DNA from: Laccaria trichodermophora
Lineage: Eukaryota; Basidiomycota; Agaricomycetes; Agaricales; Hydnangiaceae
Reading direction: 5' to 3'
Assembly: GCA_018417955.1 (NCBI GenBank)
Contig: JACTVC010000016.1
Coordinates: forward strand, 372,001-436,000
Length of the DNA stretch: 64,000 bases
The translations under genes were made by a program, and so were the position numbers. The notes under the pieces were generated by a model. The model had not been told where the DNA came from. It did not search any database and worked only from the letters and a program-made list of their open reading frames with translations. Numbering within the stretch: position 1 is the stretch's first letter; every line of letters begins with the position of its first letter. This document shows, piece by piece, positions 11,565-24,260 of this stretch.

Positions 11565-13300
11565 TTAATCAAAAGCCCCATCGGTGACATCAAAAACGCC
11601 CCTATAAATGAAAAAAAAAAGAGTCAGTATCTCGGAAGGTGTCACTAAATTTGGGAAGACCCACTTTGCAGGCAGCTTCCTAATTTCATACCTAACCCTC
11701 TCACCAAACTCGCCCTCCCTAATGATAGCAATTCTCCTCCACGCAAAGCGTTTCTCATAGAAATTGCAGTGGTCGAGCTCGCGAAGCCTTGGGCAAAGCT
11801 GGACAAGTTGCATAATAGCCATGTGCATCTTTTCCTTCTTTGAATCGACGGCGGTCCACAGCCCTCGACTGCGGAAGACCTCGAGGTTGGGGAAGAGGGA
11901 TAGAATGGAGAATCATTCTTCCTGTTTTGTTGTTAGATGTGTCAGATCATGGATAACGATAGTATGGGGGTTACATACAAGCTTTACGTTGGCTGGATGG
12001 ATGGCATCTTTGGGGAGGTGGACGGCAGGCAAGGAGAGCCAAGTGATGTTGGGGAAAAACTCGGCGAGCTGGTGGATTGAGTGCAGATCCCCCAACATGT
12101 GCAATCTGAGTCTACGAAGACTCATCCGATCAAACATCTTGAAGCTTGCCAGGGTCTGAGCGTCGACGGAATGCACGTCGAGACATTCCAACGGGCGGAG
12201 GACAGGAGGATCTGGTGTTGGCGTTGGAAATGTTGGTTGTTGTGGTGAAACCTGGCCACCCAGTTTGTTGACCTGTATAAGATGATCCTGCGAAAGCTGA
12301 TTGAGCGCAATGACCACCTGAAGGCTCTTCCTCAAGCGCTTGAGTATGTGTAAACTACCAGGAGCGAGGTTGGGAATGCCGATCGAGAACCAAGTCAGTT
12401 CCTCGATAGTTGGATGGTTCTCCAGGAACCGAGCACGTGACTCGTCAATCGAAGACGTAGCGCCAGACTGGAGCGACAGCTTAAGCTTCTTGAGGCGGGG
12501 GAACTTGCATTTCGCGAGGTTATGGAATTCTAGAGGGATTTCCAGGTACTAAGAGGCAGATAAGAGAAAAGATTAGATAGGGAAAATGAGGTTGTCATGT
12601 TGAACGCACCTCAAGCCCTGGAGATAGCTCAAACATGTGGCTAACATGGGCAGCATTTCCCGGCTTTACCCAAGCATCCCCGAGTAGGCATAAGGCTGTC
12701 AGGTTAGATATATTCCATAGCTACGTGCGTTGTCAGTCAAATCATCACAGAACAAGAACAAACTTACCGGGTATAACATGCTGGTGCGGTCGACGTTGGA
12801 ACTTTGAATGTGAGTGGCAAAGCGCCCCGAAAGCCCAAGGTGCTTCAGCGTCGGCTTATGACGAACGATATTGAGAATCGCATCCTCGTGGGCAGGATCA
12901 AGCGTCGGTTTGCTCCGCTGCTGCAGGCCCGTCGTATTCCAACACCAACTGAACACCCGTAAGTCGTTCATATGGCTCAAAGCCTCACAAATGTTCCACA
13001 CACGATCCGCCTCTGAACACTGAGCCAGATCCAGTTGAGGATCGACGAGAGTAGTGGGTAGACGATCAGGCGCCGTGTAGTTGTGTCGTTGGCACATATG
13101 CACTTCACGGATATTGCGAGCGATGTCCGCTCGTCTTGCGAGGTGCGCCCATAGATAGAAGCCGGCGTTGCGGATGCAGATGATTCGATATTGGGTATGC
13201 CGTGGTATGACGATGTTGGCACAAGCATGTGAGGCCAAAGCGAAGTTGATAAGGTCCTCGTGGAGATCAAGCTCTGATGCAATCTCATCGAGGATCTCAT
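11565..13300 (-). pseudogene. F-box/LRR protein gene with in-frame stop
   Basis: Predicted minus-strand exons are 13300-12768, 12720-12610, a long exon from 12548 downward, and a final exon 11601-11565 (donor GTGGGT, acceptor TATAG). The first exon follows a strong pyrimidine tract and CAG acceptor and opens with an F-box core (EILDEIASELDLHEDL); the start codon must lie in an unrecognised upstream exon. Leucine-rich segments follow, such as LRRLRLHMLGDLHSI and FFPNITWLSLP, ending with KLPAKGVFDVTDGAFD. F-box proteins recruit substrates to SCF ubiquitin ligases. A TGA at 11915-11913, where a TGG (giving EEWFSIL) would continue the LRR frame, stops the product. A 57-nt putative intron (GTATGT to ACAG) ends just before it and keeps the same frame, so splicing it does not remove the stop. 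Confidence 0.65.
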
Positions 13301-13589
13301 CTGGGAGACGGAGGAGTGGGGGTCAGACTCTGCTCTGGGTGATTGATCGTCGTGTGCTGAGTGAGAAGGCGGGAAAAGGGCAACCTTGGCTCAAACAGCC
13401 CCCGTTGAATCGAGTTCAAGGCTCAAGCATATGTGACACCAGTTCAGTGTTGTTGTCCTGGTTGGAACTTCTCTCCTTGTATGCGCAACATTGCGACTAC
13501 TTCAGTAGACCAACTCACCACAGCGCTAGTGGCATGGAGATCTACCTCGAATCGACGTATCACCTTCCCCACACATTCACAAACTCGCA

Positions 13590-14330
13590 CAGCTTTCTCG
13601 AACGTCCTTCCCCCATGCAACCACTCCCGGATCAGAGAAAGTATCACGCCTCAACCGCTCAATCCTCCTATGGTTGATGACACAACCCAAACATGAGCCG
13701 CGACGGCTCAGCCTCGTGGAATTCAACATTCAACCCACTCACTCCGACCCTTCTAGCATCAGCTCTTCATCCTACACTGCGCCTGCACCCTGCCTCTCCA
13801 CACAACGCCATAACCGCGTTTGCCACCCAACACTGACTCAACGCGCACAAATTCAACACGATCATGCCCACCCGCTAATCTCTCGGTCCTTCGAAGGTTC
13901 AACATGTTCCTTGCGAGAGCGGATCTTCGATCTGGGGATAAACGTCGACTTTGTTCGGATTTACGATGCCTTGGTATGCGGTAAGGGGGAAGGAGGGGGT
14001 GACGATCTGTATGCTGGAGCTGCGTATCGTGGAATCCTGGTGACGATACACTACGCGAGGCTGCTCATACGTGGTAGGCTTCGAAATCTGGGCTGGATTG
14101 GGTACGCAGTTCTGCCAGACAACTCGTGAATCCTCAGCTTGGATTCGGTCGGGGTGGCTTCTTGACGGGTCGCGAGAGCAATAAATGAGTTTAGGCGTAG
14201 TGAAGATGGCGATGTTATCGACAACGTCGTGGTGGCTGAAATCGAGAGTTTTGCTGTGGTGGAGAATATCTGTAAGCTCCGTCTTCATATACCACCTCAA
14301 CAGTGGAATTAACAACTCTCAGACGAGAAC
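13590..14330. repeat. Partial copy of the duplicated block
   Basis: This matches segments near 22300-22750, 38130-38600 and 61130-61600 (the stretch encoding RERIFDLGINVDF and the TCGAACGTCCTTCCC segment). It then jumps to a segment like 23830-23860 (GTGAAGATGGCGATGTT). The plus strand is open at 13674-14129 (151 aa). The minus strand carries a DVVDNIAIFTTP-type motif also seen in blocks A-D. The intervening divergent gene is missing, so this is an internally deleted relative of the block. Confidence 0.6.
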
Positions 14331-14570
14331 GTCCGAAAGAACCGACGTCTCATGCTGCCGACTCTACCGTTCGTCGTTCTCTCGCTCCTTTCGTCCGTCT
14401 ATCCACTACCTCTCCATCAACTCCGGCGTTGAATACTCGAGCATGCCTCATGACGGTCTTCCGGCCAATGGCACCACTGCCCCATCACGCTCAGCTCAAC
14501 AAACGCCGCATACACTTTGCTCCTCGATCGCATACCTCGCATTTCAAATCCACGGAATGCACCTGCCCTG

Positions 14571-15802
14571 TCACAATCGAGTTGCCCAACTTCTGCTCGT
14601 TCGTCCTCGCCATTCCTCCTCAAAATCATGAGCGCGGTGTTGGCGACGCAGAGCCAGTGCAAACGTAAACGATTTGAGTTCAACGTCATGGAGCATTGCT
14701 GATGCAATGTCAGCTGAGGAATCCATCGTACACTCTTTCAATGGAGAGACATCGAGTGCTTGCAAGATGTGAGGGTTAGCACCGAGCTTACAGCCATTGG
14801 AATTGATCCATTGAGGGTTGAGGTTGCCTGTAGTGAGGTCGATGGTCCACTGCAAGAAAAAATGAGTTCATACAGTGAAGGGGTGTTAAGGGGTTTGTTT
14901 GCGTACAACATCGGACTCTGCTGCTCGAACCAAAGTCGTCACATTAGTGTAGACGTTGAAGATGTTAGCCGGGACCGCGCCAGCGACGGCTGCGACAAAT
15001 CGAGATGAGATACAACGTGCAAGCCACGAGTGGCAAAGGAGACGGACATTCCGGGTGGGCAATTCCCGTTAGATAAAGGAAACTATACTTCGTCAGCGTT
15101 GACACTGACACACGATGGCAAAGGACATACTTGTTAGATTCCAAACCAATATCAACGCCTGTCATTAGCACCCTGCACCAATCCAAGGAGAGGGAAACCG
15201 ATCTCATCCGAGTCCTATGAAAAGTCAAATCCATATCAACATCCACATGAAACAGGAAAGACGGAAGAGGCTACCTCCATGGTGATCCAGACTTGTGAAG
15301 CTGAGATCGAGGATTCCTGGATGGGGAAAGTAACGGTGGTGGCGTTCTCGATGGCCGACTCATATTGGAGCTGGGCTTTGCTCAGAGAATTCTTGGAAGT
15401 ATAACCAAGACAGTCTCCCGTGCTGTTTTTGACCTCGATAACTCCGCGTTTGGTTACGGTCTTTACGACTTGAACGACGGGGACAGAGGAAGCCGTCGAG
15501 CGGCGGACGAAATCTAGGAAGAGGAGGGTGAGTCGTACTGACTTGTCATGAAGAAAGAGAGGATACGCACCACTCCTCCTGCGTACCGGAGCCTTCAAGG
15601 GCATACCGCGAACTAGCCTTTCGGCGTTCGTCAAGGCATCTAGAGGAGAGGGAACAGATGGGGTGGGAGCAAGGGGCTGCACGACGTCGGGGAAGTTCCT
15701 AGCACAGTACTCTGCTATGCACGCAGGTTTACCCGCTGGAGAAACAAGAGCAGAAGCACCGGCCGAGACAGCTAAGGCGAAAAAGGCGAGTAAGGAACGC
15801 AT
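14571..15802 (-). CDS. Small secreted protein, multi-exon, unknown function
   Basis: The start is set at ATG 15802 because a clear signal peptide follows (MRSLLAFFALAVSAGASA, cleavage expected after ASA). The upstream in-frame ATG at 15898 would put a charged stretch before it. Exon 1 is 15802-15571, the intron 15570-15514 (GTGCGT/TAG), and exon 2 is 15513-15275, with phase preserved. Later short exons encode DSDEIGFPLLGLVQ, YSFLYLTGIAHP, VPANIFNVYTNVTTLVR, then WTIDLTTGNLNPQWINSNG, ending near 14571. From memory this resembles a family of secreted basidiomycete proteins ending in a W-containing PQWIN motif; no function is known to me. Splice sites after exon 2 are approximate. Confidence 0.65.
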
Positions 15803-16500
15803 GGTAAAGAGCGACTTGAGAGGGGGTTCTAGAGACGAGAGGAATGAATCAAAGTATTCGGATGATTCGCGGCTTTCGACGATTTTTCGCCTCGGCACAT
15901 CGTTTATGACCGCTTTTCATAAAGGTTTGTGCGACTCCACAGCTCGATCGGCAGAGGACGGGGGCAACTTTAGGCGGCGACTACAAAGTAGAGTGACCAA
16001 ACTCGTACATGTAGATACATGTTCTGCACTCGGAAATCGGAATTAAAGGTGTAGGCGCTTGCTTTTGTCGCTTCGCTGCGCGATGAGGCGACGGTGGGAA
16101 GGTCCATTCAACCCAATGGCCATTGACCTGCGATCCAAATAAAAGTAAACACATGTTTCCTCCACCCAGGGAAATTTTTCAAATGACGCCGTTTCGTCTC
16201 CAGAGAAGCATGACTAAAAAGTCGTGAAAGAAAGTAGATCACTTTCTTTACCCCAAAGCCCTGAAGTTTCTTGTGTTTTCGTCGTTTGTCGCTTCCCGGT
16301 AGCTCGAAGACCTGCTGACTGGGCCCCCTGTTGATGCTGCGATAGTCTTCGAATTCTATGGCGCCGATTTTCCATTACTGGGGCGTGCACAAAAGGGATG
16401 CGCTGCTGAGCCTCCGTTACTCTGATAGGCGACGCCGAGTCCGGCCATAGTGAGGGAGTTCATGATCACTCGCTATACGCTTCTGATGCCCGTCTGCCAG
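15803..16500. other. Upstream region of the secreted-protein gene
   Basis: The stretch contains no supported gene. The part next to 15802 presumably holds the promoter of the minus-strand secreted-protein gene. No clear TATA or other motif was recognised. Confidence 0.4.
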
Positions 16501-17060
16501 AAGTGGTGAAGATGGCGATGTTGTCGACGAGGTTGTGGTGGATGAAATCAAGAGTTTTGCTGTGGTCGAGAGTATCTGTCTTCGTATATCCACCTCAACA
16601 GTAGAATTAACACCTCTGGGACCAGAATGTTCGAAAGAGCCGATGCCTCACGCCGCCGACTCCACCGTTGGTCGTTCTCTCGATCTTTTCGTCCATCTAT
16701 CCACCACCTCTCCACCAACTCCGGCGTTGCATATGCGAGGACTTGGTTGGCTCTGGCTGTGAGGTCGTGAGGGTGTGGTAGCTGCGGATGAAGGTGGTGT
16801 ATGCCGGTGTGCTGCAGGTGCAGGTGTGGTGGGGGCTTGTATCCAGGGATGTAGTCCGATGCTGAGTGGAAAGAGAGGGCAACGCGACGGCGATGAAAAG
16901 GCGATTGGTGTTCATTGGATTGTAATTAAACGTCGGCGTCAACATTTCAAGGTGATTTACAAGGTTTGCTTTAGACTGGGATTGGCTAGACGACATCCCA
17001 GTATTAACAGCGGGATACTGTGCGAATTGACATCGTTACTTACACTCTGAGCTCTTGAAA
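16500..17060. repeat. Partial copy of the duplicated block
   Basis: The segment GTGAAGATGGCGATGTTG near 16504 matches 14200, 23830, 39630 and 62708. The stretch TTGGTTGGCTCTGGCTG near 16745 matches 1508, 20785 and 59620. These two parts are kilobases apart in blocks A, B and D but adjacent here, so this is another rearranged fragment. Frames are short; no product is assigned. Confidence 0.55.
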
Positions 17061-19940
17061 TTCTGCGTTGAATATACTAGGCGGCTGGTTGGACATTCGT
17101 ATTCTTCGTCATAAGTTGGAAGCGAGTGAATGGAGAGTGGTGATACTGGAAGCAATAGCCTTGGGGTGGAAAACGGGAGTTGTCAGGGAGGCAGTGGGTT
17201 GAAGAGGGGAGCTTGAGCCTGGGTTGCACTGATTGTCAGATCTATGCAAACGACAAGCAACAGTTGAACGTTGAACGTTGAAGACGTGCTCCTTATTCAC
17301 CTTGGGTGATATCTTCTATCGCCTTTCACGCATTACGCATGCAGACAAAGCCGTGTCAATGAAGAATACTTGGGAAAGATGGCAACTAGGAGGCAGTTCA
17401 GTTTTCAAAGAGGAAGACTAATGAGGATAGGTCGGAGTAGTGAGTTTAGGAATTTCGAACTGCAAAGATCGTGGCATACCTCCGAGGCTTCAATTATTTG
17501 CATGATGTCTCTCGTCAGAATCGCCGTAGAAACCTTCCCGTCTCTTGAGCAAACCTTGCCTTGACCTCGCCTGGGCGTTGTGAGAGTGTTGATGTTGGAC
17601 GTTACTTACTTTGTTACTGTGACTGCCAACCTGCTGCGAACCTTCATCCAAAACAAGTTGACGCAGCTGCTTCAGCGATGGTCCTCTGTTGTCAGAAATC
17701 ACTCTGGACAACGCGACCACAGTGAGTCTACGATGTTTTCCATTCCAAGGCAAAAATCACTTACACTCGTCGCCTTCTCTAACCAGCTTCTCCGTGCTAC
17801 CACCATCATTTCCATGTTGATACTGTCGTCTCAGTCGAGCATTAGGGACGAGGAGCTCTGAATAGAAAGGTACGTCATCTTAATGAATGCAGCATTGGGG
17901 CTCATCAGTGACCCCGTCTTAGGACGCAAGAGGCGCTGCCTCGACGTTCTAACTCCAACGACAAGTTTCAATCACACTGATGGTTATCGTGGACCGGCCA
18001 AGCGATCGGGTAAAGATCCAAGATGAAGACTTCGACCTTGTCGAGAAAGGGAACGTCGCCGGTATTGAAGGTGGGGACAGACGTATGACGTTTTCGTCAC
18101 CGTCCCTATATAGTGGCGAGGGAGGATTCTTGAGACCTCTATCTACCATGGCATTTCGCTTTCCCCAGCCTGATCTTCACAAGTACACGAATCACCTCCT
18201 CTTCCCGCCTCCTTCTTTCCCTCTTACGTGTGCCTCTTGTTTTAGGAGTCAGTAGTTGCAACCCCGAAGGCCGTCTTCTCGAAGAACGAACAGCTTATTT
18301 GAAACAGTGGCGAAGCTACAGGTCATCAACAACCAACCTGAGGCAGAAAATCCGTTATCACGCCAATGCAATGCAGTGGAGCTTGCCACGTCATGTTCGA
18401 CCTCACTACGACCTTGGAACCTACACGGTCGGGGTATTCGAGTTGCCTGTCCTACTTGAGCATGCATATGATGTGCAGATAGCGATAGGTGGCAGTCAGA
18501 TTCGAGCCCACCACTCCTTTGATGTGCTCTAGATCTCCTCCTTGCGATCGTTACAGTCGCCCATCTCAATCCAACCGTTTTTTGGCGGTTCTTCCCAACA
18601 TACCGGTCCTTCTGTCTCCTCTCTTATCGTCATTCCGTCTTCTCCTCGCTTTTTCACATTCATGGAAATTAACAGTTGGCACTCCCCCGAATCCCCAGAC
18701 GATTGACGTAGACTCAACATGGCTCTTCACAACATGGTTACCGGCGCCTCTCACAACTATGAAAAACGGCAGCTTCTGCCCAGGCTCCTTCGTTTTCGAC
18801 GTGCCAAGGCGGGAGCGCACAATGCCGTTCATTGACACGGTCCTCCTGCGTGAATCGTAGGCCACAACTGGGTCATCGAAGGGGCTCACGCCAAGCTCGG
18901 TTAAAGCAAGTTGCTGGAGAAGTTGAGCAAGGCGGAGGTTGTGGGGATCGAGTTATACACTTGCCCAGTAAGCTGGCAAACAACGCCTTTCACCACTTTT
19001 TTGACAATCAGGCCAGGAGTAATGCCGCTCAATCGACCACGATCGTCAACCCTTGTTCACCTGTAACTGAGCGTCGACTCATTGAAGACGGAGCTTGGAA
19101 GTGCCGCTGGTGAGGGTTTGGGATGGGGAGATCAGAATGGGGGATGTGTTGGTGGAAGGGGTGGGATTGTATTGGCTTCCGTTGACTGGTTGTCCGATGG
19201 CGCGCCCTACCATAATCAATGCGATCGCTGTTGTCTTCCCCGACTTTGCGTCGGCTCTGCATGGAACGTTACGTGTTATATCCCATACGGTCTTGATGGT
19301 ACCCAACTCCCAGTGTAATCCCAACTTGATTACGTTCTATCCTCGTCAGTCTTGAATTTTGTGTTGGAATAGAAGTCAGCATGATCGGTGGATCATTGCG
19401 TCCACTCAGCTACTAGAAGCAAAGCAAGACTTGAAGTCGGACAATAAACAGATGGAGGCCAAATGCAACTGTCATGCTCAAGCTCGTGCATATGGAGATT
19501 GTACTCAAAAAACTGTAACGTACATGCTTTCTCTGCGGAATAATTTCACTGTTCTGTATGGGAAATTGCTCAACATTCAAGACCAACATGTAGCTCCGCC
19601 AACCGCCATGATGGGCCATATCTCGCTCGCCCAATAACTACCAACGCCCAAACGGTGGCAAGTGGAATGATCGTTGAGCTGAACCCCGTGAATTTGCAGC
19701 ACCTCTTTCCGCGGTACTAGAAGCCGACTCCGAATCATGAGTCGATGATTCTGGAGCATTATCATCCTGAATTCCGCGACGACGTATACTACCCAATCGC
19801 ACTGGCGCCGAAGGTCTGGAAGAAAGCAGACTCGTTCGGGAATGGGTCAAAGATACGGGCGATGACGGGTCCACCAAGTAATCGTCATCCGAAGGTCACC
19901 GGTCTCTAGAAGTCGCCATCCGATTTAGTGGAGAATTAGG
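17061..19940. other. Region with no recognised gene
   Basis: Moderate-length frames exist on both strands (plus 18230-18532, plus 18489-18860, minus 18566-18889, minus 19079-19324). None shows a family motif, and I could not build a convincing splice model. A CTATATAG near 18108 precedes an ATG at 18149 but the following frame is only 35 codons. Genes with many small exons may be present and missed. Confidence 0.4.
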
Positions 19941-22094
19941 GGTGGCCTGGTGGACTCGGTGTGGCCAAAGAATAGGAGATTGAAAGAGAACCCAACGTAT
20001 GGACCCGTATCGAAGGCTTGGAAGATACTGCATGAGCAGGAGGCCAACGAACTCCCTCTGCGGTGGGTCCTCTTCGGGCGGCTAAGCCGTGCCTTGGCGC
20101 TAGAGAGTGGCGATTCGTTGAAGCCAACACAAGTGGAGGATGACGTTCGACTTCCACATCACTGCGAACCTCAGCCAGACCGTCATCAAATTTCCTCCTG
20201 CTTGGTGCAGCCTCACACATCCTCCTCTCCAGGTTATTCGAAAAGTCCTGTTCAACAAGAAACAAGACTCGCGTCGCTAACCAGCTTGAGCCTCTCCACC
20301 TCCTTCGCGAGAGTTTTGTACTCGCGGTTCCATTCCCCCGTCAACTCCAACCTTTCGGACATCCGATGCCATCTGGTTCGCTGCCCGCGTAGCAGCAGCC
20401 ACCATTGACCACGTCATTCTCCCTCTGCAATCGGCTCGTCGATCCGTCGTTGCATCCTCCATGTCTGGTTGGAGAGCAACAGACGATCGTAGAAAGCTTT
20501 GAATGCATTGGAACGTTCCAACGCTTTGGTGAACTGGAGTCTGCCTTGTGTCTTTCCGGTTCATCAACAAAAGCCGCTCGCATAAGTTAGAGAACGCTGA
20601 GCTGACGGGGCTAGGCGTGCGATTCTGAGTCGCAGGACGTTGGGCGGACGTGATCGCAGGGCGGAGTGTTATGATAACGCGCAGAAGGGTTGCCCTTTGT
20701 CCACACCACAAGGAGGTTACGCGAAGTTTGGAGTGCATATTCCGTTCTAGATGTCGATCGAGCCTCTGAAGTCTGCGAAGACTTAGTTGGCTCTGGCTGC
20801 GAGGTCGTGAGGGTGTTATACCGCTATAGATGAAGGTGGTGTGTGCTGGTGTGTTGCGGGTGAAGGTGTAGTGGCTCAGTTAGGGCAGAGTAAATTCCGA
20901 ATCTTAGTCTTGGATGCAGAGTAGCAATGTCAAGATTTGTTCGGAGCGCTTGTACCCATAGATGTGGTCTGACGCCGAGTGGAAAGAGAGGGGAACGCGA
21001 CGCCGATAAAAGAGCGATGGGTCTTCGTGAATTGTACCCACATTGAAGTTTGATTGTTGAACCTCAACTCGTTGGCGCGACGTTTCAGGGTAATTTACAA
21101 AATTTGGTATAGACTGAAGGTGGGCTGGAAGACATCCACATGTTAACAGCCAGATAATGTGCGAAGGAAGGGCGGTGTCCGTACCTTTGGTGCGTGACGT
21201 GGATAAGGAAAGGTTATGGATGAAATCGTACAAACGTGCTGGAGCACGAACGCGAAGCAGGCAGCACAAAGTCGACTTCTTTGTCCTATGTTCGTTGCTC
21301 CAATGTCGTTGGATCCAACTTGTATGAGGGACGAATCGACTACAAGACATCAGTATCACGATCGCTGCACAAAAGAAGACGTACCAGTATCCTCAATCCC
21401 CCACCAGACGACTGTTCACGACAAACATCTCTGTGTGCGAGAAGGGAGCTGTGACGTCAAGTAGCCCGTGGTGCAGGGGAGGAGGAGCGCTACCACGAGT
21501 TGCACATAGCATAGAGGATATGCCGGGGTCTCCAGGGCACGGGGGACTTGAACAGGATGTATGTGGTGTTCGTCTTCGAATTAAGCCGGTAGTAAGGTAC
21601 CGCTCGCAATCCGCCATCGTCCTAACCTTCAAGGAGAGAGCCATGCCAGAGAACCGCTGCCAGCGTGTCAATGATGCCTCACGACAGAAGCAACTCTCGT
21701 GCTTACCTTCTTGGTCACCGTATACATCTTTTGAGCTCCACCCAACCCCTGAGATGCCGCCGTCGAGCAGGGATTCAAATATTTAAGAGTGAGACGCCTG
21801 CATTTCTGCGGTACTTATACGCAAGCAAGCCGTTGGGTGAGACGTGAGGTTGACGTTCCATGAGGTTGACGGAGAGTAGTCGTGAACTTGTGATTACCCA
21901 AGAATGTCACCGTTCCATAGATCTGCGTCGGTAGCATAGTAACGTATCTTCGAAGCTCGCAAGAAGGAGAATATTGAGAGTGCCCTAACGGTGAGGTGCT
22001 TTGCGTTGTTTCTTGAAAAAAACTCGGTCAAGTGAGCATTCACGTTTGAGTCTGGTGTACCTTTATTTCACAAATAATTCCTCTAGTTGAAGCA

Positions 22095-22800
22095 ATGTCC
22101 GAAGACAGCATGAGCAGCGCCGAAGAGAGCATGAGCAGCGCCGAAGAGAGCAGGAGCAGCGCCGAGGGCAATGGTGACGACGGGCGCATGATGGAGATCG
22201 ATGAAGGTTGATGTCACTTACGACTCAAGTGCACATCGACGATTATTATTCGTAATAAGATTCATTGACATTTCTCCTCAACCGCAAATTTCACAAAGTC
22301 CTCGAACGTCCTTCCCCGATGCAACTGGGCCACTAGTTCTCTTTGGCCGCCCAGTGTCTCCATTCCCGCAGATACCTTCCCCCCCGCTCGATCATCCCTC
22401 GATCGCGACACAACCCAAATACATGACCCGCGAAGGCTCAGCCTCCTGGAATTCAACATCTAACCCACTCATTCCCACCTTCCCAGTCAACATAGGCTCC
22501 TCATTCCACTGCGCCTACGACCCCCAAAACCGCGTTGCCCACCCAACACCGGCTCAACGCACACAGATTCAACACAATCATCTCCACCCATTAGTCTTCC
22601 GGTCCTTCGAGCGTTCAACATGGCCCTTGCGAGAGCGGATCTTCGATCTGGGGATGAACGTCGACTCATCGGATTTACGATGCCTTGGTATATGCGGTGA
22701 GGGGGGAGAAGATGATGATGGGTGTATGCATTTGAGCTGCGTATCGTGGTGTCAGGATCCTGGTGACGATATGCTCCCCGAGGCTGCTCATACATGATAG
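22095..22800 (+). other. Possible small acidic-start gene, copy B
   Basis: ATG at 22095 begins MSEDSMSSAEES with three 21-bp units (two encoding MSSAEES-like, one RSSAEG). The stretch 22201-22797 is open for 198 codons in a different frame and contains VAHPTPAQRTQIQHNH and RERIFDL. A join between the two is plausible but no splice sites are convincing. Related sequence occurs in the other blocks and at 13.7 kb. Unknown function. Confidence 0.3.
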
Positions 22801-23080
22801 TTTGCAAAATCTGAAGGGAGGCGAAAAAGCCATGTCAGGGCAAAGACGGTGGTGTGCATGAGCGTCACGGGGGTGGTCTAGGCTTTCGAGGGGTCGATTT
22901 GGGGGGGGGCAGGTGGGCTGGATGGGATATGCCATAGTTTTGCCAGACAACTCGTGAATCCACAGCTTAGATTCGGTCGGGGTGACTTCTGTTCACAAAT
23001 GTACTGTGTAGTCTGACCTGATTGCAACGAGAGGAGGTCAGGGTTACGACAAAAGGAGCTACTGATGAAGGTCACCCACT

Positions 23081-24260
23081 TACAAATTGAGATACGTGTT
23101 TGGATTTTCACAGAAGTAAAGGTAACGTCCAAGTATTTCAAGTGGTGAGACTAGAACAAGAATAATGATCAATGACTGGATGTGGCGTGAGGGTTTGTGC
23201 TTACCCTGTAGTCTACATGCCTGAGCGGCGTTGGCTTCGAGTATTGCATGAGGGTTATGTGCCGCTCGCAGTTTATCTTTACCTGCTTTTTCCCGAAACG
23301 AAAACCGAACGTTTTGTGGAAACGAAACGTCGGGGAATGGCTGCAACAACGTCGACATGTGGTATTTAACGACAGAAGTAATGGCGTACTCACCTCTCCC
23401 TCAACGTCCACCGAACTCGATGTTCATGTGGGGCGCATCAAGCTGCCGGAATACACCACCACGAGGGATCTACTAACGGTCGCGCGGTTCTGGTTGTGTA
23501 AGCCGTGCAGGGTAGTTTGGAGATACAAGTCGTCGTTGGAGGAGTAGCGGATGGTGTTCGTGCAGTTGGGCCGCTGATCGTGGGTAATGGTGTCCTTGAA
23601 ACCGTGGCTCGACAGCAGTGTGTCGGGCAGGATGACAGGGTCCTTTGAGCTTGTAAGGAGCAATCAAGTTTCGGAAACGCCGAGTGGAGTGCCATTAGAT
23701 GTCGGCTGTAAATGTCGTTGAGTTAGTCGAGTAAACGACAGGATACGAAGTCTGAGCGTGAACACGCCTCGACAAAACATTCTCCTGCTTGGAACATCGC
23801 GGGAGCAGTAGCAAACGACTGCAGGAGTAGTGAAGATGGCGATGTTGTCGACGAGGTCGTGGTGGTTGAACAATCATGGGCGAAGAGTATCTCTATTTGT
23901 CCCTTTCAGCCTTTCTTCAAATCTGGTCCGAGCTATCAGGCCGTGGATGGCGGGGACCTCGACCCATTCATCATACATTTCCGTCATTATTCATCCCGCA
24001 CCAGACAAAGATCGAAGAAGCCGTGCGTCCGAAAGGTACTCCCAATGATCGACATCAGTCAGGAGGGCGGTGAGAAGGGCAAGAACATAGTTGGTGGAGG
24101 AGGAGCTGTAGAACAGGCATGTTGTCAAATTCGAGGGGAGTGCGAAGGTCGTCTGTCGTTGATCGTTGGTTTCATCGAGGAGAAGGAGTGGGCGAATCTG
24201 GGTGTCTGAGGGAATACGCTGAGTTTTCAGTAGACTAGCTGGGTAAATAATCCTTAGCAA
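23081..24260 (-). CDS. Putative multi-exon gene upstream of NLR, copy B (unknown function)
   Basis: The minus-strand model ends at TAA 23083-23081. The last exon encodes SHHNFEILGRYLYLCENP-like sequence (with small copy differences) ending in TYLNL. It is preceded by an intron with donor GTAAGC and acceptor TTCTAG, an exon PFPDVSFPQNV to QACRLQ, an intron with donor GTGAGT and acceptor TTGCAG, and an exon ending FGGRW. A further upstream exon probably encodes APYKLKGPCHPARHTAVEP. An N-terminal part (24260-23991) contains STNYVLALLTALLTDVDHW. Conservation of exon phase and splice signals in copies B and C argues for a real gene. No family is recognised. It is transcribed away from the NLR at 24981. 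Confidence 0.45.
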
